Positions 25,987 to 33,591 of a DNA stretch of 34,856 bases are shown one piece after another (the first letter of the stretch is position 1; each line of letters starts with the position of its first letter). A program made the position numbers and the translations under genes. The notes beneath the pieces were generated by a model that saw nothing but the letters and a program-made list of their open reading frames with translations, did no database searches and was not told where the DNA came from. Origin of the DNA: an uncultured Pelagibacteraceae bacterium (GTDB lineage Bacteria; Pseudomonadota; Alphaproteobacteria; Pelagibacterales; Pelagibacteraceae); the NCBI GenBank assembly GCA_902557605.1, contig CACEAQ010000005.1, positions 1-34,856 on the forward strand, written 5' to 3'.

Positions 25987-26852
25987 TATCCAACTTCTCT
26001 CATTAAATAATCTGAGTCATGTGAAGATGTGAGCATTCTTTTGTTTGTTTTCTTAATTTTGGGTAAATAACTAACGTTTTTATATCTCCATACAACAGGT
26101 TTACTTAAGGCATAACTTCCATAAATGAAAAATCTTTTCTTGCCTTTGATTTCTCTAAATAAAGATACACCATGGTAAGAGTTAGGTGTAGATTGGAAAA
26201 AAATTACACTCCCTTTTGACGGAGTAAATTCTTTGACTTTTGCTAGTTCAGAAATACCAGGAAATCTTTTAAAACTTTTTCTATATTTCATATCAGTTTT
26301 CTTTTTAAAAATTGATAAAGCTCCGCCATTTTTTTTTGGTATATCGTTTAAATAAATAAGAAAATTATAAAGTCTTGTTACATCATCTCTGTGCGGCCTT
26401 AACCTATATCCGCCCCTAGAAACAGAAAAATCTATGTCTAAATTTACATTCGGGTTTTTGTAAGTTTTACCTAACATTTTCATTAATTCTTTTGAATTCA
26501 TTAATTTTTTATTAGTAAACTTTTCCCTCAAAAATTTGCTGGGCAAGTATACATTTGACCAACCATAATCCTTAAAAGTTTTTTTAAATCTATTTTCAAC
26601 TTTTTTGTAAAAAGATTGGCTATTAAATTGTTTATATAATTTGTTAGATAATTTTGATTTTTTTAGATAATTTTTAAAATTACTTGACCCTTTGTTTATT
26701 CTATTTCTACCACCTTGTATTAAATCATCGAATGATTTTGCATTTCGAATTTCGTCTATGAGTTTTTCACAATCTTTTTTTGAAATAGCACCTTGGCCAA
26801 CCATTACAGGAAAGTTGCTTTTTACTTTCTTCAATTTATTAACGTTTATCAT
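25986..26852 (-). CDS. 2-oxoglutarate/Fe(II) oxygenase inside the liv cluster
   Basis: A 288-residue oxygenase of the prolyl-hydroxylase-like 2OG-Fe(II) group. Iron ligands are H154 and D156 in RPHRDD and H227 in SYHGVS, and R240 in KKRFFIYGSY should bind 2-oxoglutarate. FLIYLNDIPKKNGGALSIF between them is the typical strand pattern, and GSVIFFQS precedes the second His. A Lys-rich N-terminal half has no recognised domain. The gene is wedged between livK's terminator and livM, overlapping livM by 1 base, an unusual place for an enzyme. Small-molecule or protein substrate cannot be told from sequence. Confidence 0.88.
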   Translation of the reverse strand: MINVNKLKKVKSNFPVMVGQGAISKKDCEKLIDEIRNAKSFDDLIQGGRNRINKGSSNFKNYLKKSKLSNKLYKQFNSQSFYKKVENRFKKTFKDYGWSNVYLPSKFLREKFTNKKLMNSKELMKMLGKTYKNPNVNLDIDFSVSRGGYRLRPHRDDVTRLYNFLIYLNDIPKKNGGALSIFKKKTDMKYRKSFKRFPGISELAKVKEFTPSKGSVIFFQSTPNSYHGVSLFREIKGKKRFFIYGSYALSKPVVWRYKNVSYLPKIKKTNKRMLTSSHDSDYLMREVG

Positions 26853-26868
26853 TTTTGTGGTTTCCTTG

Positions 26869-26900
26869 AAAAAATGAGCGGTAGTTTTACCTACCGCTCA
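26869..26900 (-). terminator. Intrinsic terminator after livK
   Basis: A perfect 10-base-pair stem, TGAGCGGTAG (26875-26884) and CTACCGCTCA (26891-26900), with a 6-base loop, is GC-rich for this genome. Read on the minus strand it is followed by six U (26869-26874). It lies between livK and the oxygenase-livM-livG genes, so it probably ends most livK transcripts and lets a fraction read on. A run of seven T on the other side means it could also work from the plus strand. Confidence 0.92.
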
Positions 26901-26915
26901 CAATTTTTTTAACTA

Positions 26916-28106
26916 TTATAAACCAGCGCTAGCATTAAATGTTACAGTACCAGCAACTTTTGTTTTAAAGTTTTTTCCACCTTTAGTGTACTCAATCATA
27001 ACAGGAGTTCTGTTACCATCTCTACACTCAGGTGTTCCTGATTTACAGAAATTGATTGGACCAGAAGCTAAACCTCTAAAGTCAGTTGTCGCAGCAATCG
27101 CGTCTCTTACTTTATTTCTGTCAGCAGCTAGATCTCCAGTGAATTTAACTTTTTTAAGAGCTATCTCTAGAATATCTAGTAAGTCCATCATTTGTGAAAA
27201 GTCGTGACCAGGTACAACACCGTATTTGTCTTTTACCATTTTCACAAATTTCTTAGCTACAGGTCTAGTGTCAGATGCAGCGAATGCAGCTGAGAAAGTT
27301 ACACCTTTTGCAGCAGAACCAGCATTTATTGGTATCTCTACTTTAGAACCAATAGAAGCTGTTACTCTGTGAACAGATTTTGGTATTCCAACTTCATACG
27401 ATTGTACAAGTCCTCTAACTGTTTCATCCAATAAAGCTGAAATTACAAGAACTTCTGGATTAGTAGCTTTAGCTTTAGTTAAGTAACTTCTAAAGTCAGT
27501 TTCTTTTTCTCCAGATTGAACCATATAAGTTGGCTCAACGTTGTAGTTCTCTCTCATGTAATCAGCTAAAGATAATGCAAAATCTTTACCAGCAGCATCT
27601 GGACCATAGATATAAGCTATCTTAGTACCTTGATTTTCTGCAGTAAATTTACCTTGTACGATTTTGTAAAATCTTGATGATACAGGCACTCTAAAAATGT
27701 ATTCACTACCTTTTTTAGTAATGTCAGCATTTGTTGAGTGAGGTATTATTTGTGGAACTTTAGCTTTAGCTGAAACAGGTACCATAGGTAATGTTACAGA
27801 ACTACAGCTAGATCCAATTATAACGTGAACTTTATCTTGGTAAGCAAGTTTTGTTGCGTTTGCTACACCTTTTTCAGATTTACACTCATCGTTATAAAGT
27901 GTTAGGTCGATTTTTTGCCCGTTGATAGTGCCTTCTTTATTCCACTTTGCAACAGTATCAGTAATTAACTCTCCGTGTTTATAACCAACATCTGATAGCA
28001 TTCTAAAAGAAACACCAATTTTGATTGTTTCTGCATGAGCTAATGTCGTGATTACTAAACCTGCGGAAAAGACAATTGCTGAAAAAACAAATTTAAGTTT
28101 ATTCAT
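26916..28106 (-). CDS. livK: Periplasmic Liv-type substrate-binding protein
   Basis: Type I periplasmic binding protein of a branched-chain-type ABC importer. A signal peptide (basic MNKLK, hydrophobic core, AHA-ET cleavage after about residue 25) is followed by TIKIGVSF, a domain with VIIGSSCSSVTLPMVPVSAKAKVPQI, and the central IAYIYGPDAAGKDFA. I start it at 28106 because a GGGGGA ribosome site precedes that ATG at good spacing; the in-frame ATG at 28118 would put four extra residues before the signal peptide. Length is about 396. Ligands of this family include amino acids, amides, carboxylates and aromatics; this one is unknown. Confidence 0.93.
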   Translation of the reverse strand: MNKLKFVFSAIVFSAGLVITTLAHAETIKIGVSFRMLSDVGYKHGELITDTVAKWNKEGTINGQKIDLTLYNDECKSEKGVANATKLAYQDKVHVIIGSSCSSVTLPMVPVSAKAKVPQIIPHSTNADITKKGSEYIFRVPVSSRFYKIVQGKFTAENQGTKIAYIYGPDAAGKDFALSLADYMRENYNVEPTYMVQSGEKETDFRSYLTKAKATNPEVLVISALLDETVRGLVQSYEVGIPKSVHRVTASIGSKVEIPINAGSAAKGVTFSAAFAASDTRPVAKKFVKMVKDKYGVVPGHDFSQMMDLLDILEIALKKVKFTGDLAADRNKVRDAIAATTDFRGLASGPINFCKSGTPECRDGNRTPVMIEYTKGGKNFKTKVAGTVTFNASAGL

Positions 28107-28218
28107 TATTTCCCCCATTTGTTATTTAATTGTTGCTAAGGCTATAAAATAATAGTTATAATGTCTATGACTAATAGTTACATTTTTGGTAAATCAGAAA
28201 AAAAAAATTGGAGGATGA
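28107..28218. promoter_or_regulatory. Divergent liv regulatory region with 9-base direct repeat
   Basis: This spacer drives livK to the left and livF onward to the right. On the plus strand a consensus -10 TATAAT (28157-28162) follows TTGCTA (28133-28138) at 18 bases, a plausible promoter. TAATAGTTA occurs twice (28150-28158 and 28172-28180), 22 bases apart, that is two helical turns. The first copy overlaps the -10, as expected for a repressor or tandem activator site. No regulator gene is in the window. A -10 for livK on the minus strand is not clear to me. Confidence 0.55.
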
Positions 28219-28938
28219 TTGCTTAAGATAGATCAACTTATTTCTGGATATGGCTCTGTACAAATTTTAAATGGAGCTAATATGAAAGTTGAAAAACAAT
28301 CTATAGTTGCATTGCTTGGTGGTAATGGAACAGGCAAATCAACAATTCTTAGAGCTGCATCTGGATTAATTAGATCTTGGAAAGGTACGATTGAATTTGA
28401 TGGTGAACAAATTCAAAACTTACCTGCTCACGAAATAGTTGGAAGAGGATTAGTGCAAGTAACTCAAGGAAAGGATGTTTTCCCTGCAATGTCTGTTACC
28501 GAAAATTTAAAATTAGGTGGATTTATTTTAAAAAGTAAACAACAACTGTCAGATAATTTAGAAAAAGTTTATAACTATTTTCCAAGGTTAAATGAAAGAA
28601 AAGATCAGTTGGCTGCAACTTTATCAGGTGGAGAGTTACAAATGTTATGTATTGGAAGAGGGTTAATGTCTAATCCTAAAATGATAATGCTAGACGAACC
28701 TAGTGCTGCTCTAGCGCCTCAAATTGTTTTAGATATCTTTAAAAACATTAATAGAATTAGACAAGATGGATTAACAGTTCTTGTGGTAGAACAAAATGTT
28801 AGGATGGCATTATTGCTTGCTGATTACGGGTATGTAATTAAAGACGGTGTGATCAATGTTGAAGGCGATAGTAAGAAATTAATGTACGACGAAAGTGTAA
28901 AAGAGTCATATCTTGGAGGGACTAAAGCCAATGTTTAA
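28219..28938 (+). CDS. livF: Branched-chain-type ABC transporter ATP-binding protein LivF
   Basis: Second ATPase of the importer, 239 residues. Walker A is GGNGTGKST (about 34-42), the signature LSGGELQML, Walker B MIMLDEPSAALAP, and the H-region reads VLVVEQNVRMAL (Q-N in place of a His pair, as usual for LivF). GLVQVTQGKDVFPAMSVTENL is the LivF Q-loop region. The start is TTG at 28219: GGAGG (28210-28214) lies 4 bases upstream, and the nearby ATG at 28215 is out of frame and stops after three codons. It overlaps livH by 8 bases. Confidence 0.93.
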   Translation: MLKIDQLISGYGSVQILNGANMKVEKQSIVALLGGNGTGKSTILRAASGLIRSWKGTIEFDGEQIQNLPAHEIVGRGLVQVTQGKDVFPAMSVTENLKLGGFILKSKQQLSDNLEKVYNYFPRLNERKDQLAATLSGGELQMLCIGRGLMSNPKMIMLDEPSAALAPQIVLDIFKNINRIRQDGLTVLVVEQNVRMALLLADYGYVIKDGVINVEGDSKKLMYDESVKESYLGGTKANV

Positions 28939-29968
28939 TAAATTGAGAATTGGAAAAAAAGGTGAAAATATCATATTTGGAACATTCGTGCTGCTTTATA
29001 TCGGCTGGTGCGTGAATAGCCCCGATATGAATGTTGAATCGCTCAAATCAGTTTTAACAATTGGTCTTTCTGTTGGTATTATTTATGGCTTAGTTGCGCT
29101 TGGAATTTCATTAATCTACACAGGTCTAGATGTAGTTAATTTTTCTCACGGCGAATTTTTCATGATAGGTGCATTTGCGGGTCTTACTATGTTTAATCTT
29201 TTGGGCAATCAAGATTGGATTTTTAATTTATTTCCTGATGCTTATGGTTGGATAATTTACGTAGTTTGTTTATTTACAGCCTTTGTTTCAATGGGTTTAT
29301 TTGGAGTTTTTATTGAAAGAGTTTTCTTAAGACCTCTAACAAAAAAAGGTGGCGGTTACACTGTAGCTGGAATGGGAATAATCATATGTGGATTTGGTCT
29401 TTCAGTAGTTTTAATAAACGTTGCTTATTTAATTTGGAATCCAGTAGCAAAACCTTTCCCTGCTGAATTAGGTTTGCCAATGGAAATTGGAGGACTATTT
29501 TTACCGATTACTTATATTTGGATGATTGTAGTTGGTTTATCTGTAGCTGCAGGTCTTTGGTTCTTTTTAAATAAAACAAAAATGGGATTAGGTATTAGAG
29601 CCGTAGCTTACTCTAAAGATGTTTCAAATCTGGTTGGGATAAATGTACCACTATACATATCAATTATTTTTGGTATTGCTTGTGCCATAGCAGGTATAGG
29701 AGGAACTTTAGTTGGTCCAACTTATCAAGTTGTTGTATTCATGGGTTATATCATTCTTATGAAAGCTTTCGCTGCTGCGGTCGTAGGTGGTTTTGGTAAT
29801 CTGCCTGGTGCAATAGTTGGAGGTTTTACAGTTGGAATATTTGAAACAGCTTCTTCTTTTTATATTTCTGGAAGTCACAAAGATTTATACGCCTTTTTAT
29901 TAATGATAGTTGTTTTAATGATCAAGCCAACAGGCTTCTTTGGTGTTCAAGTTAAAATGAAAGCTTAA
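28931..29968 (+). CDS. livH: Branched-chain-type ABC transporter permease LivH
   Basis: Inner-membrane permease with eight or more hydrophobic segments. GISLIYTGLDVVNFSHGEFFMIGAF carries the LivH hallmark NFSHGEF, TKMGLGIRAVAYSKDVSNLVGINV is the EAA-like cytoplasmic loop, and GGFGNLPGAIVGGFTVG is the C-terminal motif. I place the start at ATG 28931, 10 bases after GGAGGG (28915-28920), giving 345 residues; the TTG at 28913 is part of the livF coding end and a poor candidate. The stop overlaps the next ATG by 1 base. Confidence 0.93.
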   Translation: MFNKLRIGKKGENIIFGTFVLLYIGWCVNSPDMNVESLKSVLTIGLSVGIIYGLVALGISLIYTGLDVVNFSHGEFFMIGAFAGLTMFNLLGNQDWIFNLFPDAYGWIIYVVCLFTAFVSMGLFGVFIERVFLRPLTKKGGGYTVAGMGIIICGFGLSVVLINVAYLIWNPVAKPFPAELGLPMEIGGLFLPITYIWMIVVGLSVAAGLWFFLNKTKMGLGIRAVAYSKDVSNLVGINVPLYISIIFGIACAIAGIGGTLVGPTYQVVVFMGYIILMKAFAAAVVGGFGNLPGAIVGGFTVGIFETASSFYISGSHKDLYAFLLMIVVLMIKPTGFFGVQVKMKA

Positions 29969-30912
29969 TGATAAAGAAAGATACAAAAGTTGCAGTATTA
30001 GGTGCTGGTGCTATGGGCTGTCTTTTCGGCGGGTTGTTAGCTGAAAAAGGTTTAGAGGTTCATCTTATTGATGTTTGGAAAGAACATGTAGACGAAATTA
30101 ATAGTAAAGGTTTAAAAATGATGGGTCATGGCGGAGATAGAACAGTAAAAATCCATGCTACGACTGATCCAAAAACTTTAAAGCCAGTCGATGCAATAAT
30201 TATTATGTGTAAAGCTACAGCTTTAGAGCAAGCTTTATCCAATTCAAAAAATATTATCGGAGATAATACAGTGCTAATGTCATTTCAAAATGGTATTGGG
30301 CATGAAGAAATCATGCAAAAAATAGCTGGTAAAGAAAAAGTTTTAGGTGGTTCCACAACACAAGCTTCTAGTATTCAAGGTCCTGGAATAATTCAAAACC
30401 ACGCAAGTTTGCCATCATGGATTGGTGAATACGAAGGTGGTTCAAGTGAAAGGGTAAAAGATTTAGCTGAAACTTTTACTGCACATGGCTTAGAAACAAT
30501 TGCAGAAGAAAATATCAAAAGAAGAAAATGGATGAAATTATTTGCTTTAACAGCAATTGGTCCGTTATCTGCAATATTTGATTTACATCATACAGATTTA
30601 TACATTTCTAATAAAAATCAGACCATGTCTCGAAAATTAGGTAAGGATATAATCCTTGAAACTAGAGAAGTAGCAAAAGCCGATGGAGTTGATGTAAGTG
30701 AAAGTGATTGTTTAGAAATGTTCAATAGGATAGTAGATTCAAGACAAACCAACAAATCATCTATGGCATTCGATGTAGTAAAGCATAGAAAAACAGAAAT
30801 TGATTTCATTAGTGGAGCTGTTTCAAAAATTGGAAAAAAACATGGGATTAAAACACCTTTAAATGACCTCATGTATAATATTATTAAGATTAAAGAGGGT
30901 ATGTACGTATAA
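29968..30912 (+). CDS. PanE/ApbA-family 2-oxoacid reductase, altered pocket
   Basis: A 314-residue NAD(P)-dependent reductase of the ketopantoate reductase family. The nucleotide site is GAGAMGCLF (12-20), N108 lies in FQNGIGHE, catalytic K190 in RRKWMKL, and E277 in KTEIDF. The two Asn that hold ketopantoate in E. coli PanE (NxxxN four and eight residues after the Lys) are Leu194 and Gly198 here. So the fold and chemistry fit PanE, but the substrate is probably a different 2-oxo or hydroxy acid. It sits between livH (1-base overlap) and the acyl-CoA synthetase (5-base gap), tying it to the imported compound. Confidence 0.87.
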   Translation: MIKKDTKVAVLGAGAMGCLFGGLLAEKGLEVHLIDVWKEHVDEINSKGLKMMGHGGDRTVKIHATTDPKTLKPVDAIIIMCKATALEQALSNSKNIIGDNTVLMSFQNGIGHEEIMQKIAGKEKVLGGSTTQASSIQGPGIIQNHASLPSWIGEYEGGSSERVKDLAETFTAHGLETIAEENIKRRKWMKLFALTAIGPLSAIFDLHHTDLYISNKNQTMSRKLGKDIILETREVAKADGVDVSESDCLEMFNRIVDSRQTNKSSMAFDVVKHRKTEIDFISGAVSKIGKKHGIKTPLNDLMYNIIKIKEGMYV

Positions 30913-30917
30913 GACTT

Positions 30918-32831
30918 GTGTCTAAAGAAATTATTTGGCAACCATCAAAAGAGCAAATTGAAAATTCAAAACTAACTAAGTTTATTCAGCATTGTAAATT
31001 AAAAGATTATGATGAGTTAGAAAAAAAAAGTTTTTCTGATCCAGGATGGTTATGGGACAATGTAATAAAATTTTCAGATTTAAAATTTTATAAACCATAT
31101 TCAAAAATATTAGATGAATCAAAAGGTATCCCTTGGACTAAATGGTGTGTTGGGGGAAAAACTAATATAGTTTTAAATTGTATAGATCGACATAAAGACA
31201 AAGAATTTTTCAAAAACACTTTTATTTTTGCTGAAAGAGAAGATGGCAAACAAAGCTCAATAACTTATGAAGAATTTGATAAGCAAATCTCAAAAGTTGG
31301 AAATACTTTAAAAATAAATGGATTTAAAAAAGGTGATGTGATTGCACTTTACATGCCTCAATTTATAGAAACTTACATTGCTTATTTTGCTATTTTAAAA
31401 ATTGGGTGCGTAGTGCTACCTTTATTCTCTGGATATGGATCAAAGGCAGTTATTGAAAGACTCAAAATAGCAAAAGCTAAAGGTATTTTTACTGTTGAAA
31501 AGACATTTAGAAAAGCAAAAGAGATAAGAATGTTTGATCAAATTAAAGATGATTTAAATCAAGTCATTTCTATAGAAAAAATATTTTTATTAGGAAAAGA
31601 AAAAGGAAAGAAAATCTTTAATTGGGAAAATTTTCAAAATGTTTCTGATAATTTAAAGACAGAGGAAACTGATGCTGAAGATCCTGCTATTATCCACTTT
31701 ACATCAGGTACAACTGGAAAACCGAAAGGATGTGTTTATACTCATATTGGTTTAGTTGCTAAGATGTCTTTTGATGAAGGAGTTTTAGCAGACTTTAAAC
31801 AAACTGATATTCATTTGTGTATGGCTGATATGGGATGGATGGTGGGCTCTAAGTCTGCAACAATAGCTTCTGCACACGGAGCGCAAATGGTAATTGCTGA
31901 GGGAGTACCTGATTTTCCTGATGAAGTTCGTTTTTGGAAACTAATAGAAAAATATAAGGTTTCCTGGACGGAGCTTTCCCCTGCTCTCATCAGAGCACAA
32001 ATGATTAAAGATGAAAAACTTTTTAAAGATTTAGATTTAAGTTCATTAAGAATGATTTGTACTGGAGGAGAACCTTGGACGGAAAAACCTTGGAAATGGT
32101 TATTTCAAGTCATAGGTAAATCTAAAGTTCCTATTATGAATTCAGCTGGGGGTACTGAGGTTTCTGGTTCTATATTACATTGTTGTTTACATCGTCCTTT
32201 TAAGGTTGGATCTTTTAATGCTCCTATTCCTGGAATGAGCGCGGATATCTTAAATTTAGATGGACAAAAAGTTTCCACAAATGAGATGGGCGAATTAGTC
32301 ATGAGAAAATCATCAATCGGATTAACTAAGAGCTTATGGAAAGATGATAAGCGTTACATCGATAATTATTGGAGCGTAATTAAAGATTATTGGGTGCATG
32401 GTGATCTTGCAAGTAGAGATGCTGATGGTCATTGGTATTTACATGGAAGATCTGATGATACCATTAAAGTATCAGGTAAAAGAATAGGTCCTTCTGAGCT
32501 TGAGAGTGTAATAGTGAAAAGTGGAAAAGCAAAAGAGGTTGCTGCTGTTGGAATACCTGACGTAAATAAAGGTTCAAAAATAATTTTATCTATAGTTCCT
32601 GCAGAAAATAATGATCAAAAAGAAAGTTTTTTTGAAGATTTAGTTATAAAAGATTTAGGAAAATCATTTAAGCCTGATAAGGTAATTTTTGTAAAAGATT
32701 TGCCTAAAACAAGAAATATGAAGATTATGAGAAGAGTTATAAAATCATGTTTATCAAACCAAGACCCGGGGGATTTATCAACGCTATTAAATCCAGAATC
32801 TGTAGAGGAGATTAGATCTCATGCAATTTAA
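30918..32831 (+). CDS. Acyl-CoA synthetase (acetyl/acetoacetyl-CoA synthetase-like)
   Basis: AMP-forming ligase of 637 residues that activates a carboxylate to its CoA ester. An ACAS-type N-terminal segment (DPGWLWDNVIKFSDLKFYKPYSKILD, about 41-66) precedes the core. The P-loop-like FTSGTTGKPKG lies near residues 257-267, then MADMGWMVGS, SAGGTEVSGS, WVHGDLASRDADGHWYLHGRSDDTIKVSGKRIGPSELE, and the C-terminal catalytic Lys region TRNMKIMRR. The start is GTG. Size and N-terminal domain point to the acetyl/propionyl/acetoacetyl-CoA synthetase group, but the acid is not defined. It overlaps the crotonase gene by 11 bases. Confidence 0.9.
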   Translation: MSKEIIWQPSKEQIENSKLTKFIQHCKLKDYDELEKKSFSDPGWLWDNVIKFSDLKFYKPYSKILDESKGIPWTKWCVGGKTNIVLNCIDRHKDKEFFKNTFIFAEREDGKQSSITYEEFDKQISKVGNTLKINGFKKGDVIALYMPQFIETYIAYFAILKIGCVVLPLFSGYGSKAVIERLKIAKAKGIFTVEKTFRKAKEIRMFDQIKDDLNQVISIEKIFLLGKEKGKKIFNWENFQNVSDNLKTEETDAEDPAIIHFTSGTTGKPKGCVYTHIGLVAKMSFDEGVLADFKQTDIHLCMADMGWMVGSKSATIASAHGAQMVIAEGVPDFPDEVRFWKLIEKYKVSWTELSPALIRAQMIKDEKLFKDLDLSSLRMICTGGEPWTEKPWKWLFQVIGKSKVPIMNSAGGTEVSGSILHCCLHRPFKVGSFNAPIPGMSADILNLDGQKVSTNEMGELVMRKSSIGLTKSLWKDDKRYIDNYWSVIKDYWVHGDLASRDADGHWYLHGRSDDTIKVSGKRIGPSELESVIVKSGKAKEVAAVGIPDVNKGSKIILSIVPAENNDQKESFFEDLVIKDLGKSFKPDKVIFVKDLPKTRNMKIMRRVIKSCLSNQDPGDLSTLLNPESVEEIRSHAI

Positions 32832-33591
32832 AGATATATTATATGAAGTTAAAGGTGATTACGCTCATGTCACTATTAATAGACCTAAGGTATTAAATGC
32901 TTTTACACCAGTAACTCTTCAAGAACTTAAGGCTGCTCTCGACGCTGCAGAAAAAGAAAAAGAAGTTGGAGTAATAGTTTTATCAGGTGCTGGAGATAGA
33001 GCTTTTTGCTCAGGTGGAGATATGAATTGGGAAAGCTCTAAAGAATTTCAAGATCACGAATACGAATTTCATATTCACTTAACAAAATGTAGTAAACCAA
33101 TTATAGCAAAAGTTGATGGATACGCGATTGGTGGTGGAAATCATATGGCTTACTTTTGCGATTTAACTATTGCAAGTGAGAATTCTATATTTGGTCAAAA
33201 TGGCCCCAGAGTTGGTTCTCCAGCCGGAGGAGCTATAGTTGCCCACTCTGCAAATATTTTAGGACACAAACGTGCAAGAGAAATGTGGATGACTTGCAAA
33301 AGATACTCAGCAAAAGAGATGATGAATTGGGGTTTGGTAAATTCAGTAGTGAAGAAAGATAAATTAGATGAGGAAGTTAAAAAGTATGGCGATGAAATTT
33401 TAAAAGCTGCACCAACTTGTTTAAAGATATTAAAGGCTAGTTTTAGAAAACAATTTGAAGAAATTTTAAAAATTACCCAAAAAGGTATGGTCGAAGAAGT
33501 TGCTCCTGATTATTTTAAAACTGGAGAACAGGCTGAAGGCGCAAAGGCCTTTCTAGAAAAAAGAAAGCCAAATTTCAAAAAATTTAGATAA
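32821..33591 (+). CDS. Crotonase-family enzyme, MenB/BadI-like
   Basis: A 256-residue enoyl-CoA hydratase/isomerase-fold protein. The first oxyanion segment is AFCSGGD (61-67); the second is GYAIGGGNHMAYFCDLTIA (100-118). FGQNGPRVGS (124-133) and KRAREMWMTCKRYSAKEMMNWGLVN (150-174) closely follow the MenB and BadI pattern (naphthoyl-CoA synthase and 2-ketocyclohexanecarboxyl-CoA hydrolase) rather than ordinary hydratases. The catalytic Asp of MenB, in GSFD, is Ala135 here (GSPAGG). No other men genes are present, so a ring-forming or ring-opening CoA reaction, or simple hydration, is possible. TAATG overlap with the next gene. Confidence 0.87.
   Translation: MQFKDILYEVKGDYAHVTINRPKVLNAFTPVTLQELKAALDAAEKEKEVGVIVLSGAGDRAFCSGGDMNWESSKEFQDHEYEFHIHLTKCSKPIIAKVDGYAIGGGNHMAYFCDLTIASENSIFGQNGPRVGSPAGGAIVAHSANILGHKRAREMWMTCKRYSAKEMMNWGLVNSVVKKDKLDEEVKKYGDEILKAAPTCLKILKASFRKQFEEILKITQKGMVEEVAPDYFKTGEQAEGAKAFLEKRKPNFKKFR

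Noticed and set aside
21443-30912. Pantothenate synthesis from the PanB-like and PanE-like genes
   Set aside because: Both proteins lack residues that the true enzymes use for metal or ketopantoate, and no panC or panD is seen; the two genes are also in separate operons.
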